Shown here piece by piece: positions 1 through 7,070 of a DNA stretch of 7,762 nucleotides (within the stretch, counting starts at the first letter, position 1; each line of letters begins with the position of its first letter). The notes below the pieces were generated by a model. That model did not search any database, was not told the origin of the DNA, and saw only the letters and a list, made by a program, of their open reading frames with translations. Source of the stretch: Spirochaetaceae bacterium (GTDB lineage Bacteria; Spirochaetota; Spirochaetia; Treponematales; Breznakiellaceae); the NCBI GenBank assembly GCA_031290855.1, contig JAISLM010000007.1, positions 1 to 7,762 on the forward strand. The letters run 5' to 3'. A program made the position numbers and the translations under genes.

Positions 1-2
1 CT

Positions 3-2180
3 TCCAGAGAGGCCGCCGAAAGGCTTAACGGCACCTATAAAGAAACAAATAAAACCTTTGCGGAACAGCTTACGGTATGGGAAAAAATAAAAACCGCCTT
101 CGCAACGGCCTTTACTGCCAATCATCCGATACTTACGGACATTCGGGACATCTATAAAGAGCAGGCAAAGATTATCGCCGGTGCCCGCATAATGAAAAAA
201 GTAAACGATGATATAAACAATAGCGAGGCGGCGTATAAACAGAAACTGGCCGAGATACGGACGGCTCAGGCCGGCGGGTTCATGGACGAGCGGGAGGCTA
301 ATATTGAGCGTCTGGAAGCAAACAAGGCTCTTACGGAAGAACTGATAAAACAGCTTGAAATCGCTAAGAAAACCGCGAAAGACGCGGACGAGATAGGGAG
401 GATAGAGGCGCGGCTGTCCCTGTTAAAACAGGAACGTGATGTGCTGACTAATATTACCGCCATTGACCGGGGCAACAAAGACCTTCTTGACGCGGAGGAA
501 GCCTATGCCGCCCAGTTGTCAAAGATAGCCCACATGGAAACCGCTATGTCCGGCAACGAAAAGCAGACGGCTGCGGCCCGGAAGCAGGCGGACGCGGACA
601 GGCTGGCGGCTAATGAAACCTATCTGCGGCAGCTTGTGGATATATACAACAGAATGATGGCTTCTAACAGCATAGATCAGAAATCCCTAGATATTATTTG
701 GGAAAAGATAAAGGCGCAGTCGGAACTGCTAAAAGAGCAGCGGTCGGATGCGGAAAAGAACGATGGAAACCAACAGATAGACAAGGCGCGGGCGGCGGCG
801 CAGCGGCAGTACAACGAAGCGGTACGTATGGCGGGTCTTGAACGGGAACGCGGCCTTATAACCGAAAAAGAGCATGAGGAAGCGATACTGCAAGCCCTAC
901 ACCAGAAAGAAAACGCCATGAAAGCCATAGTCGCGCAATACAACCTGAGTGTGGGGCGGACGGTTGACGAGGCTAAGGCGTTGGAAGACCAGGTACTCAC
1001 GGGAAGGGGGGTGTTAAAACAGCTTGACGAGAAGGAAAAACGCGAGAAAGTAATAAAAGAGATAACGGACGACCTGCTTGATACAGACATGAAGCTGCAA
1101 CTGGCGCAGGATTACCGCAACGCGGACGCGGAGCAGGAGATAGATTACAAGGTTGCCCTTATAGCGCTTGAACGGGCAAGGGCGCGGGAGGAACTGAAAA
1201 ACCGCCTGAAAACTGTTAAAGCAACCAAAGATGAGACGGAAACAATCCTGGAAGCGTTTGACGAGCGGACAAAGGCGATGAAGGACGCGGAAAATGCCGC
1301 CGGTAACGCGGATAAAGGCATCCAAGATTTCTTTCAAAGTGATAAATGGAACGCGGGAATGCAGATGGCGACCGCCGCCGTGGAGACGTTCACAAGCATA
1401 GCCAACGAGATAACGCAGGCGCAGGTACGGGTCATTGAGGAGCAGATAGCCGAGATTGACAAAATGCTGGACGCGGAGCTTGAACGCATCGAGGAAATGC
1501 GGCAGGCGGCGCTTGAAGAGGCGGGTTTTGCCGAAGCTACTACGCAGGAAAGCCTACAATCAAAACTTGACGCGGCAATCGAGGCGGGAGACCAGATACT
1601 TGCCTACGAATATCAGCGGCGGCTTGAAGAGAAGGCGATAAACGACCGCTTTGACGCTCAGGCTAAGGCGGCGGAGGAGAAGGCCGCGAAAGAGAAAGCG
1701 GAGTTGGAATACAAGGCGGCAAAAGCGGAATGGGATATGTCGCTGATACAGGCCGGGACGAATCTTGCTATGGCGCTGCTGAACGCGGTTACGCAGGGCG
1801 CATCGTGGCCGGTGGCTATGGGCGGCCCTGTCGTGGGAATTCCGCTTTTTACGAGTCTGGCCGCCGCCGCCGGAGGTGTCCAGATAGGCTTTATCGCCAA
1901 CAACCCGCCGAAACCGCCCTCGTTTGAGGAGGGCGGCATAGTGCCGGGCACGTCTTTTTCGGGAGACAATGTGCTTGCGCGGCTCAACTCCGGCGAGCGG
2001 GTACTCACTATGGACAATCAGGAATTCCTGCTTGCGGCGGCGGGCGGCGGCGGAGGCCGGGAAGTGGTAACGCTGGTGGTTCCGGTTTATCTCGACACGG
2101 AAAAAATAGCCGAGGTGGTAGTTGACGACATCAACTCCGCAAGGCACATGATAGACGAGCGGGGGATACGCCGGGGATGA
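3..2180 (+). CDS. Phage tail tape measure protein, C-terminal part (5' end off the window)
   Basis: The tape measure protein fills the tail tube, sets tail length during assembly and leaves the tube at DNA injection. The frame is open from base 3, so the ATG at 192 is not the start: it has no Shine-Dalgarno sequence and the 63 codons before it continue the same helical, charged composition. The visible 725 residues are mostly Lys/Glu/Ala/Gln-rich coiled coil. Counting from the Met at 192, a hydrophobic stretch follows at about residues 516-536 and a second, Gly/Ala-rich one at about 541-570. Near the C-terminus, residues 578-586 read FEEGGIVPG, followed by a GDNVLARLNSGE segment; this GGIVPG...GD..LARLNSGE pattern is common at the end of tape measure proteins. 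No peptidase or lysozyme domain is recognisable in the visible part. At roughly 1.5 angstrom per residue (the known family rule) the tail should exceed about 100 nm. It overlaps the next gene by ATGA. Confidence 0.9.
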   Translation, partial: SREAAERLNGTYKETNKTFAEQLTVWEKIKTAFATAFTANHPILTDIRDIYKEQAKIIAGARIMKKVNDDINNSEAAYKQKLAEIRTAQAGGFMDEREANIERLEANKALTEELIKQLEIAKKTAKDADEIGRIEARLSLLKQERDVLTNITAIDRGNKDLLDAEEAYAAQLSKIAHMETAMSGNEKQTAAARKQADADRLAANETYLRQLVDIYNRMMASNSIDQKSLDIIWEKIKAQSELLKEQRSDAEKNDGNQQIDKARAAAQRQYNEAVRMAGLERERGLITEKEHEEAILQALHQKENAMKAIVAQYNLSVGRTVDEAKALEDQVLTGRGVLKQLDEKEKREKVIKEITDDLLDTDMKLQLAQDYRNADAEQEIDYKVALIALERARAREELKNRLKTVKATKDETETILEAFDERTKAMKDAENAAGNADKGIQDFFQSDKWNAGMQMATAAVETFTSIANEITQAQVRVIEEQIAEIDKMLDAELERIEEMRQAALEEAGFAEATTQESLQSKLDAAIEAGDQILAYEYQRRLEEKAINDRFDAQAKAAEEKAAKEKAELEYKAAKAEWDMSLIQAGTNLAMALLNAVTQGASWPVAMGGPVVGIPLFTSLAAAAGGVQIGFIANNPPKPPSFEEGGIVPGTSFSGDNVLARLNSGERVLTMDNQEFLLAAAGGGGGREVVTLVVPVYLDTEKIAEVVVDDINSARHMIDERGIRRG

Positions 2181-2899
2181 CCGACAGATTTGCGGTTTAC
2201 TACAGGAACGCGCTGAAAAACGCGGCGGCTATCGAGGCCGCCCCGCTGGAGGAAGGCGTAGACCCGGCAGACCTGTACCATCCCTTTTTGTCCCGGCGCG
2301 TCTATTTCACGGCGGCGGAAGCGGTGATAACCGCGTCCTGGGGCGCGGGTAATTTTATCGACAGCGTATGCCTTGCCGCCTGCGTGTTTACGCAGGCGCG
2401 TATAACGGTGAAGGAGCAGGGGGAGACGCTGTTTTCGGGCTGGATGTACCCGCAGGGTAAGAATAGCGCGTTTACCCTGCCGTCAATTATGCCGTGTGAT
2501 GAGCTCACGGTTGAGATATTCGCGGGCGCTCCGGTAAGCGTGGGCTGGATGTTTGCCGGGCTGCGGACGCTGTTCCCGCGTTTCCAGATAGCGCCCAAGA
2601 CGGGATTGGAAGTAACGGGGAGCGCGGAGAGGACGGAGGGCGGGCAGGTGTACGGCCTTAAACGGCCTACGCTGGAAACGCTTGATGTGTCGTTTGCCCG
2701 TATAGACAGGGACACGCGGCGGGCTATGGCGGAGTATATAGACGCGGTCCAGTTTGTGGAGCCGCATTTGATAGAGGCGTACAACGCGGAAGTGTGGCCT
2801 CTGTTGTACGGGGTGCTGACCGGGGCGGGTGATTTTTCAAAACGGGACGGGCCGGGATTTTATTTTGACACGACAATGGCATGGAAGGAGGCGGGATAA
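2177..2899 (+). CDS. Tail-tip protein, distal-tail (Dit)-like or minor tail protein
   Basis: This 240-residue protein comes straight after the tape measure gene, the usual place of the distal tail protein that joins the tube to the tip. Residues 1 to about 125 look like alternating beta strands, possibly a sandwich domain (for example QARITVKEQGETLFSGW). The second half carries EGGQVYGLKRP at 154-164, then strand and helix segments ending in LLYGVLTGAGDF and a final beta-rich stretch. A GGQV...RP motif followed by a length-conserved barrel and a 'yG.l' strand is typical of minor tail proteins at this site in siphophages. The start ATG overlaps the tape measure stop (ATGA) and has only a weak G-rich sequence upstream, which suggests translational coupling. 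The family call rests on position and motif, not on alignment; a general structural tail protein is the alternative. Confidence 0.65.
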   Translation: MTDRFAVYYRNALKNAAAIEAAPLEEGVDPADLYHPFLSRRVYFTAAEAVITASWGAGNFIDSVCLAACVFTQARITVKEQGETLFSGWMYPQGKNSAFTLPSIMPCDELTVEIFAGAPVSVGWMFAGLRTLFPRFQIAPKTGLEVTGSAERTEGGQVYGLKRPTLETLDVSFARIDRDTRRAMAEYIDAVQFVEPHLIEAYNAEVWPLLYGVLTGAGDFSKRDGPGFYFDTTMAWKEAG

Positions 2900-4120
2900 A
2901 TGGAGCAGATAACGGAGCCGGGGATAGACGGCGTTTCGCTAGAGGACTGGCAGACCTTTATACTGCGGACGACCAAGCAGGGCGGGGGGTACTTTCTCAT
3001 AGCCGATATAAACATGAATAGTGCCGCCGCGCCGGTGATAGAGGCGGGCAGCAGGCTGGAGATAAATGGGGCGTTTTACAAGACGGTTTCCAACGAGGGG
3101 GTAAGCGGCGGGGTTGCTGCCGGGAAGAACTATGTTTACGCGGTTCCTACGGCGGGGGGCGCTTATTTCCAGTATTCTACGGCGGCTCCTGTGTGGAGCG
3201 CGGCTAAAGGCGGCTGGTTTAGCGGAAAAAACCGGGCGATATTGCGGTTTGAGTACACTGGCGGCGCGTTCAATAACAAAGTGCTTATGGGGGATTTTAA
3301 CTATGACGCGATTTTGGAGGCTATGAAGAAGATGGCAGGTTTTGACATTCCGCCCGACAGCGCGGCGCGGACGATGGTTTTCCAGAAGACTACTCAGGGA
3401 GAAAGCAGTATTTCACTCCCGGAGGGACTCTACGAAGTCCGCATGAGGGGCGGACCAGGCGGAAAGGGAGGAAAGGGGGGAAAGGGCAGCTCTCCTACCG
3501 ACAGCGCGAAGGGAGAAGATGGGGAAAACGGACATGACGGCGGCGTTCTGTCGGGGTTTTTCAAAGTCTCCGGAGGCTCAAGAGTCGTCTATGTTGATGT
3601 CGGCGGACCCGGCGGAGACGGGGAAAACGGAAAGGATTCTATTATAGATACGACAGACATTAAGGGCCACGGCGGCGATGGAGGGAAGGGCGGAGACAGC
3701 CCCGACGGCGGCGGCGGCGGCGGGGGAGCCGGAGGAGCAGGTACCGGAGTTGGCTCTGGACAGCCTGCCGGTAAAGGCGCAGAGGGCGGCAAAGGCTACG
3801 CTCGTTCGCCCGGAAAATGTCCGGTAAGAACACTGGGCTATGGCGAATTTCCGGCAGACAACGCTGGAAGATCCCTTCCTGATTGGTCTAGTCAAGAAAT
3901 TGGCGGCGGCAAAGACGGCTCTCCGGGCGGATACGGAGGACAAGGCGGCAGGGGCGGCAATATGAGAGATACATCCCCTGCGGGTCAAACTAACGGCGGC
4001 AGCGGCGGCGGGGGCGGCGGCGGCGGGAGCAGCGGAATAAGCGAGGAATTGCGGATTAGCGGCGGACGCGAGCCTTCAGCTTCCGGCGCAGCGGTCGAGA
4101 TTTACAGAGTTACCGTGTAA
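2900..4120 (+). CDS. Glycine-rich tail adhesin, probable receptor-binding protein
   Basis: This 406-residue protein has a non-repetitive N-terminal domain (about 1-180) with Tyr/Trp-rich strands, including a TAAPVWSAAKGGWF segment, that probably attaches it to the tail tip. From residue 184 to about 376 it is a glycine-rich domain: three GGK units at 187-195, then GENG, GGDGGKGG, a run of seven Gly and later a run of eight Gly. A strand pair at 216-233 (VLSGFFKVSGGSRVVYVDVG) matches the usual 'vvsG.f.v..g....v.vG' part of glycine-rich phage domains. Residues 300-334 form an island with few glycines and the only Cys (C307). The C-terminus returns to strands (AAVEIYRVTV). Polyglycine helices bundled into an adhesin are known from gp38 of T-even-like phages; similarity here is by composition only. 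The gene starts one base after the upstream stop with a good AAGGAGG at 2885-2891, eight bases from ATG. The cell-surface receptor is unknown. Confidence 0.65.
   Translation: MEQITEPGIDGVSLEDWQTFILRTTKQGGGYFLIADINMNSAAAPVIEAGSRLEINGAFYKTVSNEGVSGGVAAGKNYVYAVPTAGGAYFQYSTAAPVWSAAKGGWFSGKNRAILRFEYTGGAFNNKVLMGDFNYDAILEAMKKMAGFDIPPDSAARTMVFQKTTQGESSISLPEGLYEVRMRGGPGGKGGKGGKGSSPTDSAKGEDGENGHDGGVLSGFFKVSGGSRVVYVDVGGPGGDGENGKDSIIDTTDIKGHGGDGGKGGDSPDGGGGGGGAGGAGTGVGSGQPAGKGAEGGKGYARSPGKCPVRTLGYGEFPADNAGRSLPDWSSQEIGGGKDGSPGGYGGQGGRGGNMRDTSPAGQTNGGSGGGGGGGGSSGISEELRISGGREPSASGAAVEIYRVTV
3458..3484 (+). repeat. Three tandem 9-base units encoding Gly-Gly-Lys
   Basis: The three units are GGCGGAAAG, GGAGGAAAG and GGGGGAAAG, differing only at the third base. 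They open the glycine-rich domain of the adhesin gene. Unit gain or loss would keep the reading frame, so length variants would still make full-length protein. Confidence 0.8.
3707..3727 (+). repeat. GGC trinucleotide tract (five GGC, then GGG GGA)
   Basis: Seven consecutive glycine codons in the adhesin gene, five of them identical GGC. The tract is a plausible site of polymerase slippage in steps of three. The repeat is seen directly; variability is inferred. Confidence 0.8.
4004..4027 (+). repeat. GGC/GGG glycine-codon tract (eight Gly)
   Basis: Eight glycine codons, six GGC and two GGG, near the end of the glycine-rich domain. Like the tract at 3707-3727 it could change length without breaking the frame. 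Confidence 0.75.
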
Positions 4121-4141
4121 GGAGGGGACGTTTCTCCGGTG
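4119..4141 (+). promoter_or_regulatory. Ribosome-binding site of the hub gene, distant from its GTG and possibly in a small hairpin
   Basis: AAGGAGG at 4119-4125 begins inside the stop codon of the adhesin gene (TAA, 4118-4120). It lies 13 bases before the GTG at 4139, longer than the usual 5-10. GGAGG (4121-4125) can pair with TCTCC (4133-4137) around a 7-base loop, with one G-U pair. No other in-frame start codon lies between the Shine-Dalgarno sequence and the GTG. GTG plus long spacing and possible pairing point to low or coupled initiation, which would suit a hub protein needed in few copies. The hairpin is short and its effect is inferred. Confidence 0.4.
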
Positions 4142-6100
4142 CTTGTTGACGTAAAAATCGGGAAATCCCGAATCATAAAGAACGCCACCTGCTACCGCGC
4201 CGGCCTATGGCGTTTTGTAGCCTACTCCCCACAAAAGAAACTGCGTCCCTTCATGCGGAAAAACCCCTCTATCCCCGTATACGCCGTTAAAATCGAGGAA
4301 GTAGTAGTCAACTACATTTATTATACCGAAGCCGGGACTTTCGGCGAACTGGCTCCCGGACGCTTCTTTCAGGACGGCCCTATATGTTATTTCATAGTAC
4401 AAGAACTTCTGCCACCCTGGATTTTCCCGAAAGGTCTAAAAATAACCTACGCCATCGGTTTTACCACCGGGGACACCTACCGCCGCGATAAAGTCCTTTA
4501 CCGGGGCGGCCTTGACTACTATCCCGTGATTAAGGAAACAACGGACAATATAGAGGCGGCAAAAATGAAATTCAACACCGGAAGCCTCACCCTCGAAAAC
4601 ACCGAAGGTTTTTATGACGACGCCTATTCGTTTTTCGGAAATCCGGTACAGGTATTCATGCGGGACAATACCGGCGTTTATCCGCTTTACGAATACTATA
4701 TAAAAAACTTAAGCGCCTCCCTCGCTTCCGTAAAACTCACTCTGGGAGACAGACGGCAAAGCCTGTCGCGGAAAATACCGGGGGATAAATTCACCCTTGA
4801 AAAATATCCGTATATGCAAAACAGTCAAAACCCCGATAAAACGGAACTCGAACAAAAATCTGACAGTCTGGGGGAGGTGATACCGGACGCATACGGCTAC
4901 TGCGCCAACATCCGGGCGGTTTGCGTTGACCCCTACCGGGTATATGAAACCGACCCGATAAAAAACTTGCCGCTTCCGCCGCTCAGGACGTACCGGACTT
5001 TCAAGGTCTGCCGGAAGATAACGCGCCTTGACAAGGTGATGGTCAAGATGACGCAGCCGGACGGCTCTACTGGCAGCAAAGAGGTATGGACTGACCAGAA
5101 AGCCCTGGGGCACATAAGGTCTATTGACTACAACAACGGCGAATTCACGATGAATACCGCCTACTGTATGCCGCCCTTTGAAGGCTACAAAGTGCCCGAA
5201 TTATTCGATGTCGCGGTTACCGGGGTTTTCGGCCTTCCCGAACAGGACTGTACGCCCGCGAAAATCATAGCTGATATAATGCTCACCTACGCGGGCGTTC
5301 CGTTCACAGACAAATACTTCAATACGGCGGTTTACAATTCCGAACTATCGCCGCTGGCCCGTATCGGCGTTTATATGGACAGGGAAAAAGATTTGTTCAA
5401 CATAATCGAACAGATACAGAACGGCTCAAACTATTCTTTCCAGTTTATAACCGATTTTAACAGGTTTTCGGCAAAACGTAACGATAACAGCCGGGCGCTA
5501 AAGGCCGTCATAAAAGATATTGATATTGCCGCGTTATCAGATGTCGAATACGACACCAATACAGACGAGTACGCCACTATAGTCGATGTCGGGTATTCTC
5601 AAAATTACCTTGACGATAAAAACGACAGGATTATAAACAAGGAAAACCGGGAAGAAATACTCATGGTATACAATGTGGAAAAATCGTACACGGTTGATTC
5701 CCTGTTATACGCGAGGGCGGACGCGGAACAGAAGGCCGCCCTGCTTGCCGGGTATTTTTCGGCGGTACACCCTGTAATATCAAATATACTTCTGCCCGGC
5801 AGGAAATGGTTTGATTTACGCTGTTACGATATAGTGGATATTGACCTGCGGCATACCGGGAGCGCTCCGGGACACGGGGCTGTCGTTATAAAAAGTTTTG
5901 TGGAGGAGGCGCTGACGCGGGCCATACCGGGGATTGAAAACTCCGAAAACCGGACTTTCGTTACTTCGGATTTTGACAGGCCGGATATGGTACGCCCGTT
6001 TATCGGCAGGATACGGGGCAAGATTGTCAGCGTGGAAAAGAACGTGAAAAACGAAACGGTAAAAATCAGTGTCGTAAAACTGGAGGATATAAATACATGA
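4139..6100 (+). CDS. Tail hub / baseplate-like protein (Tal or gp27-type position)
   Basis: This 653-residue protein probably forms the hub closing the tail tube and carrying the host-binding proteins. It is rich in Tyr and aromatic strands. Residues 145-167 contain FNTGSLTLENTEGFYDDAYS followed by FFG and a VQVFMRD strand, a pattern seen in siphophage hub proteins ('G.l.l.N.dGffd....fG..v.v'). Residues 245-255 (GEVIPDAYGYC) fit the segment that often follows the first hub domain. The central part (about 375-440) has mixed helices around DMFNII-like and SFQFI strands, and the C-terminal part (about 540-650) carries barrel-like strands. No lysozyme, peptidase or lectin domain is visible, so a separate lysin is not fused here. 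The start is GTG with a weak site (see the ribosome-binding entry). The first 700 or so bases are C-rich on this strand, unlike the G-rich genes before it. Its stop overlaps the next start by ATGA. The family call is by position and motif only. Confidence 0.6.
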   Translation: MLVDVKIGKSRIIKNATCYRAGLWRFVAYSPQKKLRPFMRKNPSIPVYAVKIEEVVVNYIYYTEAGTFGELAPGRFFQDGPICYFIVQELLPPWIFPKGLKITYAIGFTTGDTYRRDKVLYRGGLDYYPVIKETTDNIEAAKMKFNTGSLTLENTEGFYDDAYSFFGNPVQVFMRDNTGVYPLYEYYIKNLSASLASVKLTLGDRRQSLSRKIPGDKFTLEKYPYMQNSQNPDKTELEQKSDSLGEVIPDAYGYCANIRAVCVDPYRVYETDPIKNLPLPPLRTYRTFKVCRKITRLDKVMVKMTQPDGSTGSKEVWTDQKALGHIRSIDYNNGEFTMNTAYCMPPFEGYKVPELFDVAVTGVFGLPEQDCTPAKIIADIMLTYAGVPFTDKYFNTAVYNSELSPLARIGVYMDREKDLFNIIEQIQNGSNYSFQFITDFNRFSAKRNDNSRALKAVIKDIDIAALSDVEYDTNTDEYATIVDVGYSQNYLDDKNDRIINKENREEILMVYNVEKSYTVDSLLYARADAEQKAALLAGYFSAVHPVISNILLPGRKWFDLRCYDIVDIDLRHTGSAPGHGAVVIKSFVEEALTRAIPGIENSENRTFVTSDFDRPDMVRPFIGRIRGKIVSVEKNVKNETVKISVVKLEDINT

Positions 6101-6924
6101 GAGAGGAGCGGGTTGAGCGGCAGCGTGTCGCGGTTTACAGATACGACAGTGTTTATTATGTCGGGACAGACGCCTTTCCGCTGAAAGACTACCGTCCCGC
6201 CGAAGGCGAGCGGATAATCGTCAAGGCCACGCCTTATTTCAGCGGGTGGCCCGTCTGTCTCACCGGGTATAACAATAACACGGTAGAACAGTTGTTAGTC
6301 ATGGCGGCGCAGCAGGCTACGCCGGCGCAGATTTTGCAAATGATACAGGCGGAGCAGGCGGCGCGTATAGGCGAAGACGGTCATTTACAGGCGGAAATAG
6401 ACGAAGTGCGCAACCTCGTTCTGGGCGCGGTTGTGGCCCTCGTGTTTGACGACAAGGCGGAACTTGACGCATGGATGAACGCCGACCCTCCGTACCCGCA
6501 TGACAATATATATCCGGCGGACTTGCGCAGCGGTATGCAGGCGCTCATGCGGGCCGGGGATGTGCCGGATTACTGGTGGGACGGGGATTCGGGCGTGTGG
6601 CGGGAAAACGAGGCGAAAATAGACCTGTCCGGTTATGCCACGCTGGTATATGTCGACCAAAACCTCGCGCTTAAAGCTCCGCTTGAAAGCCCGCAGTTTA
6701 CCGGAACCCCGCTAGTGCCCGACCCGCTTGTGAACGGCTACAATGTGCCGCTACAGGCCGCCCCGGTCAAGGATATTCTAATGCTGTACGAACTGCTGAT
6801 GGATACGGTTGGGAAATATCTTAGGGCGGCGGACGAAACGCCTGAGCCTCTTTTTAGGACATTGCGGACTGTTGACGTTGCCGCCGGGAGAAAGGCGGAA
6901 TTCATGCTTGTTGACCATGTTTGA
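6097..6924 (+). CDS. Modular tail fibre or fibre-adaptor protein
   Basis: This 275-residue protein has pieces typical of fibre proteins of gut-associated phages. After an N-terminal beta-rich domain (1 to about 70) comes a helical stretch at about 78-107 with the fibre-type coiled segment EQAARIGEDGHLQAEIDEV. Residues about 115-175 hold a module ending in PDYWWDG (157-163), known from many fibres as 'F.d.a.l.aw......p.D...Gd...r...vpdYWWDg'. DLSGYATLVYVD lies at 176-187 and PQFTGTP at 198-204, a common shaft motif. The final 60 residues are helical and it ends in FMLVDHV without an obvious receptor-binding head, so an adaptor or shaft is possible. ATG overlaps the hub stop (ATGA), with GGAGG at 6082-6086 ten bases upstream. 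All three frames after the stop close by 6955, so the end is not a simple frameshift from the next fibre gene. Confidence 0.7.
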   Translation: MREERVERQRVAVYRYDSVYYVGTDAFPLKDYRPAEGERIIVKATPYFSGWPVCLTGYNNNTVEQLLVMAAQQATPAQILQMIQAEQAARIGEDGHLQAEIDEVRNLVLGAVVALVFDDKAELDAWMNADPPYPHDNIYPADLRSGMQALMRAGDVPDYWWDGDSGVWRENEAKIDLSGYATLVYVDQNLALKAPLESPQFTGTPLVPDPLVNGYNVPLQAAPVKDILMLYELLMDTVGKYLRAADETPEPLFRTLRTVDVAAGRKAEFMLVDHV

Positions 6925-6951
6925 TTTATGGGTTAGCATGGGGAATATAAT
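6921..6951 (+). promoter_or_regulatory. Candidate promoter before the second fibre gene
   Basis: TATAAT at 6946-6951 is a perfect -10 box, with TTGATT at 6921-6926 as a possible -35 after a 19-base spacer, which is longer than ideal. Transcription would start near 6958 and run through the leader into the hairpin at 6998-7060. The -10 match is seen; promoter function is inferred, and an AT-rich gap can produce such a match by chance. Confidence 0.25.
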
Positions 6952-7070
6952 TTAACCGGCTGCTTTTGTAGTCCGGGACGCTGACCGAAAGGAAACGGAG
7001 GCGCACTACCAGTTACCCTATTTGTTTGGGGTAAGGGGTATTGCGCCTCTTTTATTTTATAGGAGTGATT
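6925..7070 (+). other. Intergenic leader region (146 bases) between fibre genes
   Basis: It holds the candidate promoter (6921-6951), the terminator (6998-7060) and the next gene's Shine-Dalgarno sequence AGGAG (7061-7065). Between promoter and terminator, CCGG at 6956-6959 can pair with CCGG at 6973-6976. CGC (6979-6981) and CCG (6985-6987) can pair with GCG (7001-7003) and CGG (6996-6998); the latter pairing would occupy part of the terminator's 5' arm. Only tiny ORFs (for example a 5-codon one from 6938) are present. I recognise no known riboswitch or tRNA in it. Confidence 0.45.
6998..7060 (+). terminator. Rho-independent terminator or attenuator between the two fibre genes
   Basis: The arms 6998-7018 and 7029-7049 pair at 18 of 21 positions: GAGGCGCA with TGCGCCTC at the base, then TACC with GGTA, then TTACCC with GGGTAA, with three mismatched positions. 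The loop is 10 bases (7019-7028). TTTTATTTTAT follows at 7050-7060. This is a strong + strand terminator; on the other strand the tail is poor. It ends the upstream tail operon, but it also stops exactly one base before the Shine-Dalgarno sequence of the next gene, so no promoter can sit between them. Expression of the downstream gene must come through it. Confidence 0.8.

Noticed and set aside
192..194. ATG as the start of the tape measure gene
   Set aside because: The frame is open upstream to base 3 with the same composition and there is no Shine-Dalgarno sequence, so this is an internal Met.
1560..2147. 195-codon ORF on the reverse strand
   Set aside because: It lies wholly inside the tape measure gene, has Arg/His-rich low-sense composition, and is a shadow of GC-rich coding sequence.
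3578..3988. Reverse-strand ORFs, including a Pro/Ser-rich one, opposite the adhesin
   Set aside because: The Pro and Ala runs are simply the complement of the glycine codons GGC/GGA/GGG; no independent gene features.
6925..7070. Riboswitch, tRNA or tmRNA in the gap
   Set aside because: No cloverleaf or recognised aptamer consensus could be seen; only the terminator and weak short pairings are supported.
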